Assembly (NCBI RefSeq): GCF_004151485.1
Contig: NZ_SBFF01000010.1
Location: forward strand, 186,352-250,351
Source of the DNA: Sphingosinicella sp. CPCC 101087
GTDB lineage: Bacteria; Pseudomonadota; Alphaproteobacteria; Sphingomonadales; Sphingomonadaceae
Direction: 5' to 3'
Length of the DNA: 64,000 nucleotides
Shown: piece by piece, positions 1 to 8,770 of the stretch
Numbering within the stretch: the first letter of the stretch is position 1
How the letters are laid out: each line of letters opens with the position of its first letter
The notes under the pieces: generated by a model
Databases searched by the model: none
What the model was told of the DNA's origin: nothing
Seen by the model: only the letters and a program-made list of their open reading frames with translations
Made by a program: the position numbers and the translations under genes

Positions 1-1553
1 GCATCTACGAGGAGATCGCGCGCCACCGGCGTCCATCGTGTGACTCGCTCGCCGATGATCAGTTGCTGCCCGGCGTCATGCGTAACCTGGAAGAAGGCGG
101 AAGCTATGACGACATGTCTGATATGACGATCATGAAGGATATACTCCTGAGCGCTCTTATTGAAGGTTAAGCACTCTCGCCCCCACTGAAGTGGGTGGTC
201 GGCGGTGACCTGCGCTACCTCCGGAATGGGCGCGCAGGCAGTCTTCGTGATCTGGACTATCGGAAGGTGTCGAAGCCCGGGTACGAGATGGATCGCGTTG
301 CTGTCCCCCCACAGAGCGATCTGAGGTGAGTCCGTCGTTCGGCAGGCCGGCAGGTCGCGCCACACGGGTCCATTCTGCCGGCATTGTTGAGCGAGGCCGA
401 TATTCCCAGGCCGGTCCGGCCCCTCCCTGACTTTGGCCAAGACAGCAGGAGCCGCGACAATTCCAACGCTGGCGGTCATTGCCGCAAATGCCAGCCACGC
501 CTTTCGCGGCGCTGAGGGCCAAGCATACCGAAACGGAGTTTCGACGAAGCGATATTGCAGCCACGCAAGCGCCAGCGACAGGCCGATGAGCAGCGCCGTC
601 ACGGTCGTGGGCGGCTCTCCTAGGTACCCAATGTATGCGAAGGAAAAGAGCGGCCAGTGTACAAGGTAAAGCGAATAGGACCAGTCCCCGATCGTGCTGA
701 TCGCTCGAGTGGCGGGATTGAGCGGCAACCAGCCGTCGCCACCCAGGATGACCATCGAGGTCGCAAATACCAGGACGAAGGCGTCGCCGCGGGGATGCAC
801 AGAATCGAACCCGACGATGCAGACAAGCAGGATCCCGAGCGTCGCGATCCACTGAAGCCACCTCGGCACTCGAAGTCGGGGCCGGTTCAAAGCTAGCCAT
901 GCGCAGCCGGATCCTGCCAGCAGTTCCCACGCTCTCGTAGGCAGCATGAAGAAGGCGAAGCTTTGGAGATCTGGCAATGGTGCTAGAAGAATACAAAGAA
1001 GCAGGCTAAGACCGAGGCCTCCGAAAATGAAGAAAGGCTGCCGCTTGGCGGAAACTACCCGAAGAAAGAAAGGTATAATGAAGTAGAACTGCTCTTCGAG
1101 CGACAGGGACCAAATATGAAGTAGTGGCTTTAGTTCCGCCGCAGGCGCAAAGTAGTCTGTCTGATACCAAAGGGCTATGTTCGCCGTAAACGTAACCGTG
1201 CCAATAAACTGGAGCAGGTACATGCTCCATTGCGTGGACGTCAGCATCAAGTAGCCGAGCAGTGTCGTGCCGATCAGAGTGGAATAGGTTGCGGGAAGCA
1301 GGCGTTTCGCGCGTCGAAGATAGAAAGCGCGCGCGCTGAAGGCCCCATCGTCCAGGTCACGCAAGATCATTCCGGTGATGAGATAGCCCGAAACGACAAA
1401 GAAGAGGTCGACTCCGAGAAAGCCTCGAGGGATCGCATCCCCGAAGCCGTGAAACAGGACAACGAGGAGGACGGCGACGCCTCTCAGGAACTGGATATCG
1501 AAACGTTTTGAATGGTGCTTCGGCTCGAAAGGCTTTGAGGGCGCGGCGGACAT
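1..1553 (-). CDS. Acyltransferase-3 / SGNH fusion (OafA-like), C-terminus cut by window edge
   Basis: This integral-membrane acyltransferase would O-acylate (usually acetylate) a surface glycan. About 517 codons are open on the minus strand with no stop before position 1, so the C-terminus lies outside the window. The N-terminus carries the family signature DIQFLRGVAVLLVVLFHG and FLGVDLFFVVSGYLI, followed by PLLHIWSLSLEEQFYF and roughly ten hydrophobic segments. From about residue 400 it passes into a periplasmic SGNH hydrolase domain with WGDSNAIH (Ser about 418), the equivalent of the GDSHA block. The ATG at 1553 has no clear ribosome site; a GTG 28 codons upstream, behind GGAAG, is possible. 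The gene stands upstream of the rml operon in the same direction (125 bp apart) and is more AT-rich than later genes. Family assignment is firm; the substrate is unknown. Confidence 0.9.
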   Translation of the reverse strand, partial: MSAAPSKPFEPKHHSKRFDIQFLRGVAVLLVVLFHGFGDAIPRGFLGVDLFFVVSGYLITGMILRDLDDGAFSARAFYLRRAKRLLPATYSTLIGTTLLGYLMLTSTQWSMYLLQFIGTVTFTANIALWYQTDYFAPAAELKPLLHIWSLSLEEQFYFIIPFFLRVVSAKRQPFFIFGGLGLSLLLCILLAPLPDLQSFAFFMLPTRAWELLAGSGCAWLALNRPRLRVPRWLQWIATLGILLVCIVGFDSVHPRGDAFVLVFATSMVILGGDGWLPLNPATRAISTIGDWSYSLYLVHWPLFSFAYIGYLGEPPTTVTALLIGLSLALAWLQYRFVETPFRYAWPSAPRKAWLAFAAMTASVGIVAAPAVLAKVREGPDRPGNIGLAQQCRQNGPVWRDLPACRTTDSPQIALWGDSNAIHLVPGLRHLPIVQITKTACAPIPEVAQVTADHPLQWGRECLTFNKSAQEYILHDRHIRHVVIASAFFQVTHDAGQQLIIGERVTRWTPVARDLLVD

Positions 1554-1678
1554 GGGAGACTGTGTACGAGACTTATGCCTATTTTCAATTCTGCTCGTGA
1601 ACCTCGCGTCCAGCCGCTTCGTTCGAACCTCCACATTTCTTCCGCTCTGGAAATGAAAGGCTTAGCCGGCATCGACGG

Positions 1679-2785
1679 TCATCCAACGGTGGCGCGGCTG
1701 CCGTAATTCCTTTCAAGCCACACGCGATAGGATCCGTCCATCACCGCTCGCCACCAATTTTCGTGGGCAAGGTACCAGTCGACCGTCGCGGCCAGACCGG
1801 ACTTGAAGTCTCGGGCAGGGCGGTAGCCGAGTTCCTCCTGTATCTTGCGCTCGTCGATCGCATAGCGTCGATCGTGGCCGAGGCGATCTGTGACGAAGGT
1901 CTTGAGTGATGACGAAGCTTGGCCTTTCGCCGCAGGAGCGTCGGGAAAGCGCGCCGCCAGTGCCGGATCGGCATTGAAGCGTTCGTCCACGGCGGCGCAG
2001 ATGACGTCGATCACCGTCAGGTTCGGCAGCTCCTCGCCCCCTCCGATATTGTAGGTTTGCCCAACCTGTCCCCGATCCAGCACAAGCTCGATGCCGCGGC
2101 AATGATCCTTCACATAAAGCCAGTCGCGCACGTTCATGCCGTCACCGTATATCGGCAAAGGCTTTCCGGTGAGGCAATTGATCAGGAAGAGCGGGATCAG
2201 TTTCTCCGGAAACTGGTAGGGACCGTAATTGTTTGAGCAGTTCGTGGTTGTCGTCTGAAGGCCGAACGTATGGTGGTAGGCGCGTACCAGATGGTCGCTT
2301 CCTGCCTTCGATGCCGAGTAAGGTGAGTTCGGAGCATAGGGGGTCAGCTCCGAAAAGGGCGGGTCATCGGGCCCCAGGCTGCCGTAGACCTCGTCGGTCG
2401 AAATATGATGGAAGCGGTGGGGCCGGCCGCTGCCCCTGTCGAGCCACTCAGACTTGGCCGCCTTGAGCAGGCTGTGCGTGCCCGTGATATTGGTGTCGAT
2501 GAACGCGTCCGGTCCATCGATCGACCGGTCGACGTGACTCTCGGCGGCGAAGTGTACGATCGTGTCGATGTCGTGATCACGGATCAGCGACGAGACGATT
2601 TCGGTCGCCCGAATGTCCCCGTGCACGAAGCGCAAGCTTTCGAGTCCCGCCAGACTGGTGCGGTTGCCCGCATAGGTGAGCGCGTCCAGGACAACCATGC
2701 CGTCGTTCGGGTGGTGCTCGCGCCAGTAGTGAACAAAATTGGCTCCAATGAAGCCGGCGCCGCCGGTGACGAGCAGATTAGCCAA
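1679..2785 (-). CDS. rmlB: dTDP-glucose 4,6-dehydratase
   Basis: Second step of dTDP-L-rhamnose synthesis: NAD-dependent conversion of dTDP-glucose to dTDP-4-keto-6-deoxyglucose in the cytoplasm. The 368-residue protein begins with the Rossmann motif TGGAGFIGANF and has the extended-SDR active site STDEVYG and YSASKAGSDH (Tyr and Lys). Length fits the family (about 350). It is the last gene of the rmlACDB operon and overlaps rmlD by 8 nt. Start is ATG at the beginning of the Rossmann strand. Assignment is secure because all four pathway enzymes are adjacent. Confidence 0.97.
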   Translation of the reverse strand: MANLLVTGGAGFIGANFVHYWREHHPNDGMVVLDALTYAGNRTSLAGLESLRFVHGDIRATEIVSSLIRDHDIDTIVHFAAESHVDRSIDGPDAFIDTNITGTHSLLKAAKSEWLDRGSGRPHRFHHISTDEVYGSLGPDDPPFSELTPYAPNSPYSASKAGSDHLVRAYHHTFGLQTTTTNCSNNYGPYQFPEKLIPLFLINCLTGKPLPIYGDGMNVRDWLYVKDHCRGIELVLDRGQVGQTYNIGGGEELPNLTVIDVICAAVDERFNADPALAARFPDAPAAKGQASSSLKTFVTDRLGHDRRYAIDERKIQEELGYRPARDFKSGLAATVDWYLAHENWWRAVMDGSYRVWLERNYGSRATVG

Positions 2786-3644
2786 CTTCCTTCAGCTCCT
2801 TCAGAACGATTCGCAGGTTCGCGCGCCAATGCGGTGCCGGTTCGCCGAGGAGGGTCCAAGTCGCCGACTTGTCGAGCACCGAATAGCGCGGTCTCGGCGC
2901 CGGTGTGGGAAATTCGGCGGCTCGAATCGGAATCACGTCGACGTCATTGCCCACCATCTGCAACGCAGCAGCCTCTTCCTTCACGGCGACCGCGAAATCG
3001 TACCAACTCGCCACGCCCGCATCGGTGAAATGGTGAATGCCGTTCGCGTGCCTTTCGGCCAGACCCCAGACCGCCCGGGCGAGCGACGTTGCTGCGGTCG
3101 GCGTGCCAATCTGGTCGTCGACCACCCGGACGAGATTCCGTTCGGCCATGAGGCGCAACATCGTTCTGACGAAATTCGCCCCTTGCGCCGCATAAACCCA
3201 TGCAGTGCGGACAATCAGCGCGCACGGATCGGCGGCGGTGACGGCCAGTTCGCCTTCATGCTTCGTCCTTGCATAGACTCCCTGCGGAGCCGGCGGGTCG
3301 TCTGGCCGATAGGGTCGCGAAAGGCAGCCGTCAAAGACGAAGTCGGTCGAGATGTGGATCGTACGGGCGCCGGCGGCGCGGGCGCGCTCCGCGATGATGC
3401 CCGGCGCTACGGCATTCACCATCGTAGCGCGCTCGGCCTCCTCCTCAGCCCGATCCACTGCCGTATAGGCGGCAGCGTTGATCACGAGCTGCGGCCCGGC
3501 GCGCTCGATCTCCCGCTCGATCTCGTCGGCATTGCCGATGTCGCATCGGTTGCGCCCGCAGGCGACGACTTCGACGCCGGCGGGCGTAACCGCAGAGAGG
3601 GAACGGCCGACTTGGCCCAGTGCGCCGAAGACTAGCGCCTTCAT
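2778..3644 (-). CDS. rmlD: dTDP-4-dehydrorhamnose reductase
   Basis: Final step of dTDP-L-rhamnose synthesis: NAD(P)H reduction of dTDP-4-keto-L-rhamnose. The protein is 288 residues, normal for the family. It shows the N-terminal nucleotide-binding loop FGALGQVGRSL, the serine block ISTDFVFDG and the catalytic YARTKHEGE. The gene overlaps rmlC upstream by 4 nt (ATGA) and rmlB downstream by 8 nt, which implies translational coupling. Confidence 0.97.
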   Translation of the reverse strand: MKALVFGALGQVGRSLSAVTPAGVEVVACGRNRCDIGNADEIEREIERAGPQLVINAAAYTAVDRAEEEAERATMVNAVAPGIIAERARAAGARTIHISTDFVFDGCLSRPYRPDDPPAPQGVYARTKHEGELAVTAADPCALIVRTAWVYAAQGANFVRTMLRLMAERNLVRVVDDQIGTPTAATSLARAVWGLAERHANGIHHFTDAGVASWYDFAVAVKEEAAALQMVGNDVDVIPIRAAEFPTPAPRPRYSVLDKSATWTLLGEPAPHWRANLRIVLKELKEVG

Positions 3645-4189
3645 GGATAAACGTCAGCCTCGGTCAGGCTAGATCCGCGTGCATCCTTCGCGGAAACCAG
3701 CGGCTGTCCAAGCGCCCCCAACGGCCAGTCGATTGCGATCCGAGCATCACGCCACAGGATCGCCCGCTCGTCGTCGGGGGCGTAATAGTCGGTGCATTTG
3801 TAGACGAAGTCGGTCCCATCCTCGAGACTGAGGAAGCCGTGCGCGAAGCCGGGCGGTATCCACAGCAATCGCTTGTTCTCGGCTGAAAGCTCCACGCCGG
3901 CCCATTGTCCGAACCTGGGAGATGACCGGCGGATGTCGACCGCGACGTCGAACGCCCGTCCGGAGATCACGCGAACCAGCTTTCCCTGTGGCTTCTCCAG
4001 CTGATAATGAAGGCCGCGAAGAACGCCCCTCGCAGAGCGACTGTGATTGTCCTGGACGAAGGTCTGCTCCAGTCCGGCGCCTGCATAATCGCGTGCGTTC
4101 CACGACTCGAAGAAGAAGCCCCGTTCGTCGCCGAAGATTCTAGGTTCTACGATCTTGACCTCGGGCAGGCGGGTATCGACAAGCTTCAC
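3641..4189 (-). CDS. rmlC: dTDP-4-dehydrorhamnose 3,5-epimerase
   Basis: Double epimerisation of dTDP-4-keto-6-deoxyglucose to the L-lyxo sugar. A cupin-fold protein of 182 residues, the usual family size. Visible signatures are [10 protein letters not shown] near the N-terminus and [10 protein letters not shown], which holds the catalytic-base histidine. The start is the GTG at 4189, which overlaps the rmlA stop (GTGA) and has AAAGG seven bases upstream. The open frame extends 44 codons further, but that part overlaps rmlA and does not look like the family. Confidence 0.96.
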   Translation of the reverse strand: MKLVDTRLPEVKIVEPRIFGDERGFFFESWNARDYAGAGLEQTFVQDNHSRSARGVLRGLHYQLEKPQGKLVRVISGRAFDVAVDIRRSSPRFGQWAGVELSAENKRLLWIPPGFAHGFLSLEDGTDFVYKCTDYYAPDDERAILWRDARIAIDWPLGALGQPLVSAKDARGSSLTEADVYP

Positions 4190-5067
4190 CGACCGCGACC
4201 TTTCTCCAGCATCGAGAGAAGATACTGCCCATAGCCGCTCTTGCACAGCGGTTCGGCGAGGGCGACCAGCTGCTCGTCCGAGACGAAGCCCATTCGCCAG
4301 GCCACCTCTTCGGGACAGCATATTTTGAGTCCCTGGCGGTCCTCGATGATCTTCATGAACAAGGAGGCGTCGAGCAGCGAGGAATGGGTTCCGGTGTCAA
4401 GCCAGGCGAAGCCGGCGCCCATCAGCTCGACGTTGAGGGTGCCGGCCTCCAAATAGCACCGATTGACGTCCGTAATCTCCAGTTCGCCGCGCGCCGACGG
4501 AGCAATCGAATGGGCATAATCAACGACACGCCCGTCGTAAAAGTAGAGACCCGTCACCGCGAAGTTCGATTGGGGAGCCGCTGGCTTCTCCTCGATTGTG
4601 AGCGCCCGCCCCTTGTCGTCGAACGACACCACGCCGTAGCGTTGGGGGTCGGAGACATGATAGCCGAAGACGGTGGCGCCTTCGGACTGCGCATCGGCGT
4701 GGCGCAACAGATCCGCAAGTCCGTGGCCGTGGAAAATATTGTCGCCCAGTATAAGGGCGCTCGGACCGCCCGCCACGAAATCGGCGCCGATATGGAAGGC
4801 CTGTGCGAGGCCGCCCGGATGCGCCTGCTCGGCGTAGCTGATCTGAAGCCCCCAGCGCTCGCCGTCGCCGAGCAGCAGTTCAAACATCGACCTGTCATGT
4901 GGCGTGGTGATGATAAGGATGTCCCGTATTCCGGCCAGCATCAGGACCGAAAGCGGGTAGTAAATCATCGGTTTGTCGTAGACCGGCATCAGCTGCTTGC
5001 TGAGGACGGAGGTGATCGGGTGGAGCCGGGTGCCAGAGCCACCCGCCAAGATTATACCTTTGCGCAT
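4186..5067 (-). CDS. rmlA: glucose-1-phosphate thymidylyltransferase
   Basis: First step of the pathway: dTTP + glucose-1-phosphate to dTDP-glucose. The nucleotidyltransferase signature [15 protein letters not shown] opens the protein, followed by [18 protein letters not shown]. With the ATG at 5067 the length is 293 residues, typical of RmlA; an ATG at 5076 adds three residues. The open frame reaches 5229, but the 51 extra residues are not family-like. First gene of the rmlACDB operon, divergent from the glycosyltransferase at 5285 across about 217 bp. Confidence 0.96.
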   Translation of the reverse strand: MRKGIILAGGSGTRLHPITSVLSKQLMPVYDKPMIYYPLSVLMLAGIRDILIITTPHDRSMFELLLGDGERWGLQISYAEQAHPGGLAQAFHIGADFVAGGPSALILGDNIFHGHGLADLLRHADAQSEGATVFGYHVSDPQRYGVVSFDDKGRALTIEEKPAAPQSNFAVTGLYFYDGRVVDYAHSIAPSARGELEITDVNRCYLEAGTLNVELMGAGFAWLDTGTHSSLLDASLFMKIIEDRQGLKICCPEEVAWRMGFVSDEQLVALAEPLCKSGYGQYLLSMLEKGRGR

Positions 5068-5196
5068 CGGGTCCATGCCTGATTGGGTTGAGCGGGTCGG
5101 CGCCGAGGCCGGCAGGAGGACGGTCCGCCCTAAGATCCTTGCCTCTATCGTATGTCCCTTGACCCTCACAAGCCCCTTCTGTCCGGGGCCTTGACA

Positions 5197-5209
5197 GTAT
5201 AGCGTATAC
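5197..5209. promoter_or_regulatory. Small palindrome in the rml / glycosyltransferase divergent region
   Basis: A perfect 5-bp inverted repeat, GTATA-GCG-TATAC, directly follows a TTGACA hexamer (5191-5196) in the 217-bp region between rmlA and the plus-strand glycosyltransferase. No well-spaced -10 box could be matched to the TTGACA, so this is only a candidate operator or promoter element. Confidence 0.25.
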
Positions 5210-5284
5210 GGCAAAGTGGCATGGTGCATGGCTAGGCGTTGATTCTAGAAGCGAACGCCTTCCAACGCCTTGCATCGGAAGCTC

Positions 5285-6250
5285 ATGTCGCACGATATCA
5301 AACCACCGTCGCAACCTGTCGTGACAGTCGTTATCCCCGCCTACCGCGCTGAGCGGACAATCGAGCGCACCGTCGAGAGCGTGCTCCTGCAGCAAGGGGA
5401 GCCGCCCGAGGTGATCGTGGTCATTGACGGTGATTTGGACCGGACCGAAGAAAGGCTGCAGGGGTTCGGCGATCGTATCACCGTCCTGCTCAACGTAGAG
5501 AATAGGGGTGCCCAGCGCTCTCGCAATCGCGGTCTTGCGGTGGCCGCGGGCGAGTTCGTCATGTTCCTGGATGCGGACGATCTGCTCGAAGGGCCTGTAC
5601 TTGCTGGGCTTCGGGAAAGGATGACCGAGGTTGGAGCCGATCTCGGCTTCGCCCCAATGAGCCGGTTGCTCGAGGTGCGGGGAATCCGGCAAGCGCCTTT
5701 CGTGCCGAACTTCGAAACGTCCGAGGATGTTCTGACGTCCTGGCTCGTGAAAGGTCGTTTCGTAGCGCCCTGCTCAATTCTTTGGCGAAGCAGCTTTCTG
5801 CGGAGCATCGGTGGTTGGGACGAAAGCGTCGAGCGGAACCAGGACGGCGAGCTCGTCGTCCGCGCAATTCTCGGCGGGGCCAAATTCGTTACCTCCACCA
5901 AGGGGTGCGGTCTCTACGTCCAGCACGATTCGGCGGACCGGACGACGCGGCGTCCTGAAAACCTCCCCGATCTCATGCGGGTCGCCGACAAGTTCCTCCG
6001 GCTGCCTTCCGGCGTCGTTAGCGAGGATGCAAAGGTCCGGCTCGTGGCCGCCCATTTCTACAATATAGCAGCCTGCTATCAGTCGTTCGGAATGGACGAT
6101 CTCGCCCGGGAAGCGCTGGCCAGGTCTCGTGCTCTCGGCTTCAGAGGTCATGGAGGTCCCTTATATCATCGGCTACTGTGCTCGCTGCTTGGGCTGCGCC
6201 TCCGCTACCGGCTGACACACTCAATAAAGCGGTTCCGCGGACGGAGTTAG
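5285..6250 (+). CDS. Family 2 glycosyltransferase
   Basis: Cytoplasmic, probably membrane-associated GT-A transferase that would add one sugar to the lipid-linked repeat unit. The 321-residue protein has the GT2 opening VVIPAYRAERTIERTVESVL, the nucleotide-binding stretch VIVVIDGD, the NRGAQRSRNRGL block and the metal-binding FLDADD. A later WDESVERNQDGELVVRA matches the general-base region of the family. Start chosen at ATG 5285 (GGAAG three bases upstream); a TTG at 5270 would add five residues. First gene of the plus-strand glycosyltransferase run, divergent from rmlA. Donor and acceptor cannot be told from sequence. Confidence 0.9.
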   Translation: MSHDIKPPSQPVVTVVIPAYRAERTIERTVESVLLQQGEPPEVIVVIDGDLDRTEERLQGFGDRITVLLNVENRGAQRSRNRGLAVAAGEFVMFLDADDLLEGPVLAGLRERMTEVGADLGFAPMSRLLEVRGIRQAPFVPNFETSEDVLTSWLVKGRFVAPCSILWRSSFLRSIGGWDESVERNQDGELVVRAILGGAKFVTSTKGCGLYVQHDSADRTTRRPENLPDLMRVADKFLRLPSGVVSEDAKVRLVAAHFYNIAACYQSFGMDDLAREALARSRALGFRGHGGPLYHRLLCSLLGLRLRYRLTHSIKRFRGRS

Positions 6251-6418
6251 GCGCAGGTTGGGTCTAGCTTGCGAGACCATGCTCGCGGTAGCGCTGCGGA
6301 TTGAAGGGAGTAATGAAGCAACGGGCGGGTAGAGGCCGCCGTGCCTCGCTGCTAGGGACCTGTCTTCGAGGCCTCGCAGCTGCGCGAGAAGCTGCGATAC
6401 TTTCTGCAGGGGCAGGGC

Positions 6419-7627
6419 TTGAAGCTACTTTACGTCACATGGGACTCGCCGCAGGTCGCGTATCTCGAAGGGCTTTTCCTGCCGATCCTTGAGCGATTGC
6501 GGGATTTCGACTTCCGCTTTGACGTTCTCCAATTCACCTGGGGCGATCGAGATAGGATCGAGGCCTCGGCCTCGGCATGCGCCGGGGCGGGCATCGGCTA
6601 CAGGGCCGCGCGTGTTCGCCGCGGGTGGGGCGGCGCTGGACCATTGCTGACGGCCTGGAGGGGAGGGCGCCACATCTTTCATCAGGTGCGGGCTAGTGAG
6701 GCGCACGCCGTTCTAGCTCGTAGTACTATGCCCGCTTTGTCCATGTTGTGCGCGGCACGTAGGGGGAGCGTCCCATTCGCGTTTGATGCGGATGGTCTTC
6801 CATTAGACGAGCGAATCGATTTTGCCGAGAGGAACCCCGCTGGACTTACCCATCGTGTCCTGCGCGATGTAGAAGCGCAAGCGGCTCGGCGCGCAGCCGC
6901 CGTTTTGGTCCGCACGTCGGTTGCCCGTGACATCATGATCGCGCGCGCTGGCGCTGGATGCGATCCGGCGAGGTTTTTCGTAGTCACGAATGGGCGGGAC
7001 CCATCGATTTTCGCTCCCCTTAGCCCGGAGGAGCGATCGATCGTTCGCAGGAGTATCGATATCCCGGATGAAGCGCTCCTTCTTGGCTATGCCGGCTCGC
7101 TTGGACCGCAATATCGCTACGAAGAAATGCTGTTGTTGCTGCGAATGTTGCGAGAGAGAGGGACTGACGCGCGGCTGCTCATGATCACGCCGGAACCACA
7201 TGCTGCTCTCGACCTTGCGCGCGCCACCGCGCCGGACATGCTGGCGAACTGCGTCTCATTTCGCGCTGAACCGAACGGCGTCGCCCGATGGATGAGCGCA
7301 TGCGACATCGGGCTCGGCCTGAGGACTTCCTCATTCTCAATGCAAGCGGTCGCACCAATCAAGTTAGCCGAGTACCTTCTCTGTGGGCTCCCAGTGGTCG
7401 GAACGAGCGGGATCGGTGATACTAAGATTGCCGAGGAATCGGGCGTGTTCTTTCCCGTGCGCAACAGCAATCATCTTGACCTCGCGGCGGCGTGCGAGTG
7501 GATTTTTCACGTCACCCGAGATGGCGGCGCCCCGGGCCGGGCGCGCACCGTGGGGATGACCCAATTCTCAATCGATACGGCAGTAAGAAGCTATGCCGCC
7601 GCTTTGTCGGGGTTGCGCAATGTCTGA
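6419..7627 (+). CDS. Family 4 (GT-B) glycosyltransferase
   Basis: Predicted retaining glycosyltransferase of 402 residues. The C-terminal half shows the GT4 nucleotide-sugar-binding block APIKLAEYLLCGLPVVG and the interdomain GYAGSLGPQY. Start is a TTG at 6419 with AGGGG six bases upstream; the next in-frame ATG lies about 100 residues in, after the conserved first strand KLLYVTWDSP, so the TTG is supported. It overlaps the next gene by 8 nt. Base composition is lower in GC than in neighbouring conserved genes, which fits horizontally exchanged serotype-type DNA (inference). Confidence 0.85.
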   Translation: MKLLYVTWDSPQVAYLEGLFLPILERLRDFDFRFDVLQFTWGDRDRIEASASACAGAGIGYRAARVRRGWGGAGPLLTAWRGGRHIFHQVRASEAHAVLARSTMPALSMLCAARRGSVPFAFDADGLPLDERIDFAERNPAGLTHRVLRDVEAQAARRAAAVLVRTSVARDIMIARAGAGCDPARFFVVTNGRDPSIFAPLSPEERSIVRRSIDIPDEALLLGYAGSLGPQYRYEEMLLLLRMLRERGTDARLLMITPEPHAALDLARATAPDMLANCVSFRAEPNGVARWMSACDIGLGLRTSSFSMQAVAPIKLAEYLLCGLPVVGTSGIGDTKIAEESGVFFPVRNSNHLDLAAACEWIFHVTRDGGAPGRARTVGMTQFSIDTAVRSYAAALSGLRNV

Positions 7628-8564
7628 ACCGCAGGTGTCCGAGGATCCGCTTCGCAGGGTCGTTCTCGCTATCTCGGCCTTCCGGAACGACGCAGAGGTA
7701 ATCGCGCTCTTGGAGCAGGTGTTCGCAGACGGAGAGAGTCCGTTCGCAGGGGTGATCGTCGTGGACTCCCTGACAAGCGGCGCGATTGAAGCGGCGATTC
7801 AGGTCCGGGGTTGGAACGTTCAGTTCTGGAGCGCGTCCGTCAATCTGGGAGCTGCAGGAAATCATGCCAAGCGGATGGAATTGGCGACGCACCTAGATGG
7901 GGATTGGTGCTACGCCGTTAATGCGGATGGCGAGCTGAACCTCGCCGCCATTCGATCGCTGGTGCAATGGGGCGAGCGAAATGGGCGCATTGGTGCGGTC
8001 TATCCCCGGCGCAGGAGGCCCAATCGAGGCAACAGCTGGGAAGCGCCCCGAAAGGCCTTTCTGCCTTGCTCCGCTCCGCCGCTGAGATCCCGGCAGCCGC
8101 TCTCCTCTGAAGAGGTGCTTTGGAGCAGTTCGAACGGCGCGCTCTATTCCCTTGATCCTCCACGCGCGGGCCTATTCGTCTGGACTGATCTTTGGATGGG
8201 GTGGGAGGACTTGGCCTACTCATGGCTCTTGTGGAAACACGGATGGCAGCAGTTGCTCTGCCCCGATGCTGTGTTTGTCGACCCGTACGAGCATCGGCAG
8301 GTCACTTTCATAGGCCGTCGGATCTACATTCATGACAAGCCCCCATGGATATCCTATTATACTGTACGAAACCTGGCCCTGTTCGTCCGGCGTTCGAACG
8401 CTGGCGTGAGGGGCTGGCTGGTGGTGCTTTGGCGCTGGTTCCAGGAATCGGTGCTCGTGCTCTTGTATAAATCCGAAAAAAGGAAACGTCTGAAGCTCTT
8501 ATGGAGAGGGCTCTGCGACGGAGTAGGAGATCGGGTCGGGATGGTGACATCGCCGGCAGACTGA
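7620..8564 (+). CDS. Family 2-like glycosyltransferase
   Basis: A 314-residue GT-A type transferase resembling rhamnosyltransferase-like GT2 proteins. It opens with VVLAISAFRND, has the variant acceptor-loop sequence SVNLGAAGNHAKRME, and NADGE where DXD is expected. A later WEDLAYSWLLWKHGW resembles the GT2 catalytic-base/acceptor region, and the C-terminus is basic with one amphipathic stretch that could touch the membrane. ATG 7620 overlaps the upstream stop by 8 nt; an upstream start at 7593 would need a long overlap. Co-transcribed with the preceding GT4. The specific sugar is unknown. Confidence 0.8.
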   Translation: MSEPQVSEDPLRRVVLAISAFRNDAEVIALLEQVFADGESPFAGVIVVDSLTSGAIEAAIQVRGWNVQFWSASVNLGAAGNHAKRMELATHLDGDWCYAVNADGELNLAAIRSLVQWGERNGRIGAVYPRRRRPNRGNSWEAPRKAFLPCSAPPLRSRQPLSSEEVLWSSSNGALYSLDPPRAGLFVWTDLWMGWEDLAYSWLLWKHGWQQLLCPDAVFVDPYEHRQVTFIGRRIYIHDKPPWISYYTVRNLALFVRRSNAGVRGWLVVLWRWFQESVLVLLYKSEKRKRLKLLWRGLCDGVGDRVGMVTSPAD

Positions 8565-8770
8565 TGAACCGGAAGGGCCGTCGAGGACGCGCGGCTGATG
8601 GACGGCAACTTTTCCACGATACTGCAACGTTCTCTGGAAAAAAGATTTTGAGCTGCTAGAGCGATCTCCCGAAGCTGCTGCGAGGGCAGGGAGGGAACGT
8701 TGCCTCGTCGCGCTATGCGGCGTCCGGCCGGACGCGCCGGCCCCTGGATCCAGCGACAACAGGACCTGAG

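Noticed and set aside
3-170. Plus-strand open frame that looks like the C-terminus of a protein
   Set aside because: It lies opposite the acyltransferase-SGNH gene, whose minus-strand frame has recognisable motifs across the same bases.
157-996. 279-codon minus-strand frame
   Set aside because: Wrong-frame shadow of the acyltransferase: its translation is Arg/Ser-rich with no motif, whereas the correct frame gives membrane spans and GDSN.
8712-8740. GC-rich palindrome (GCGTCCGGCCGGACGC) considered as a terminator
   Set aside because: No T-run on either strand and it lies upstream of the polymerase-like gene.
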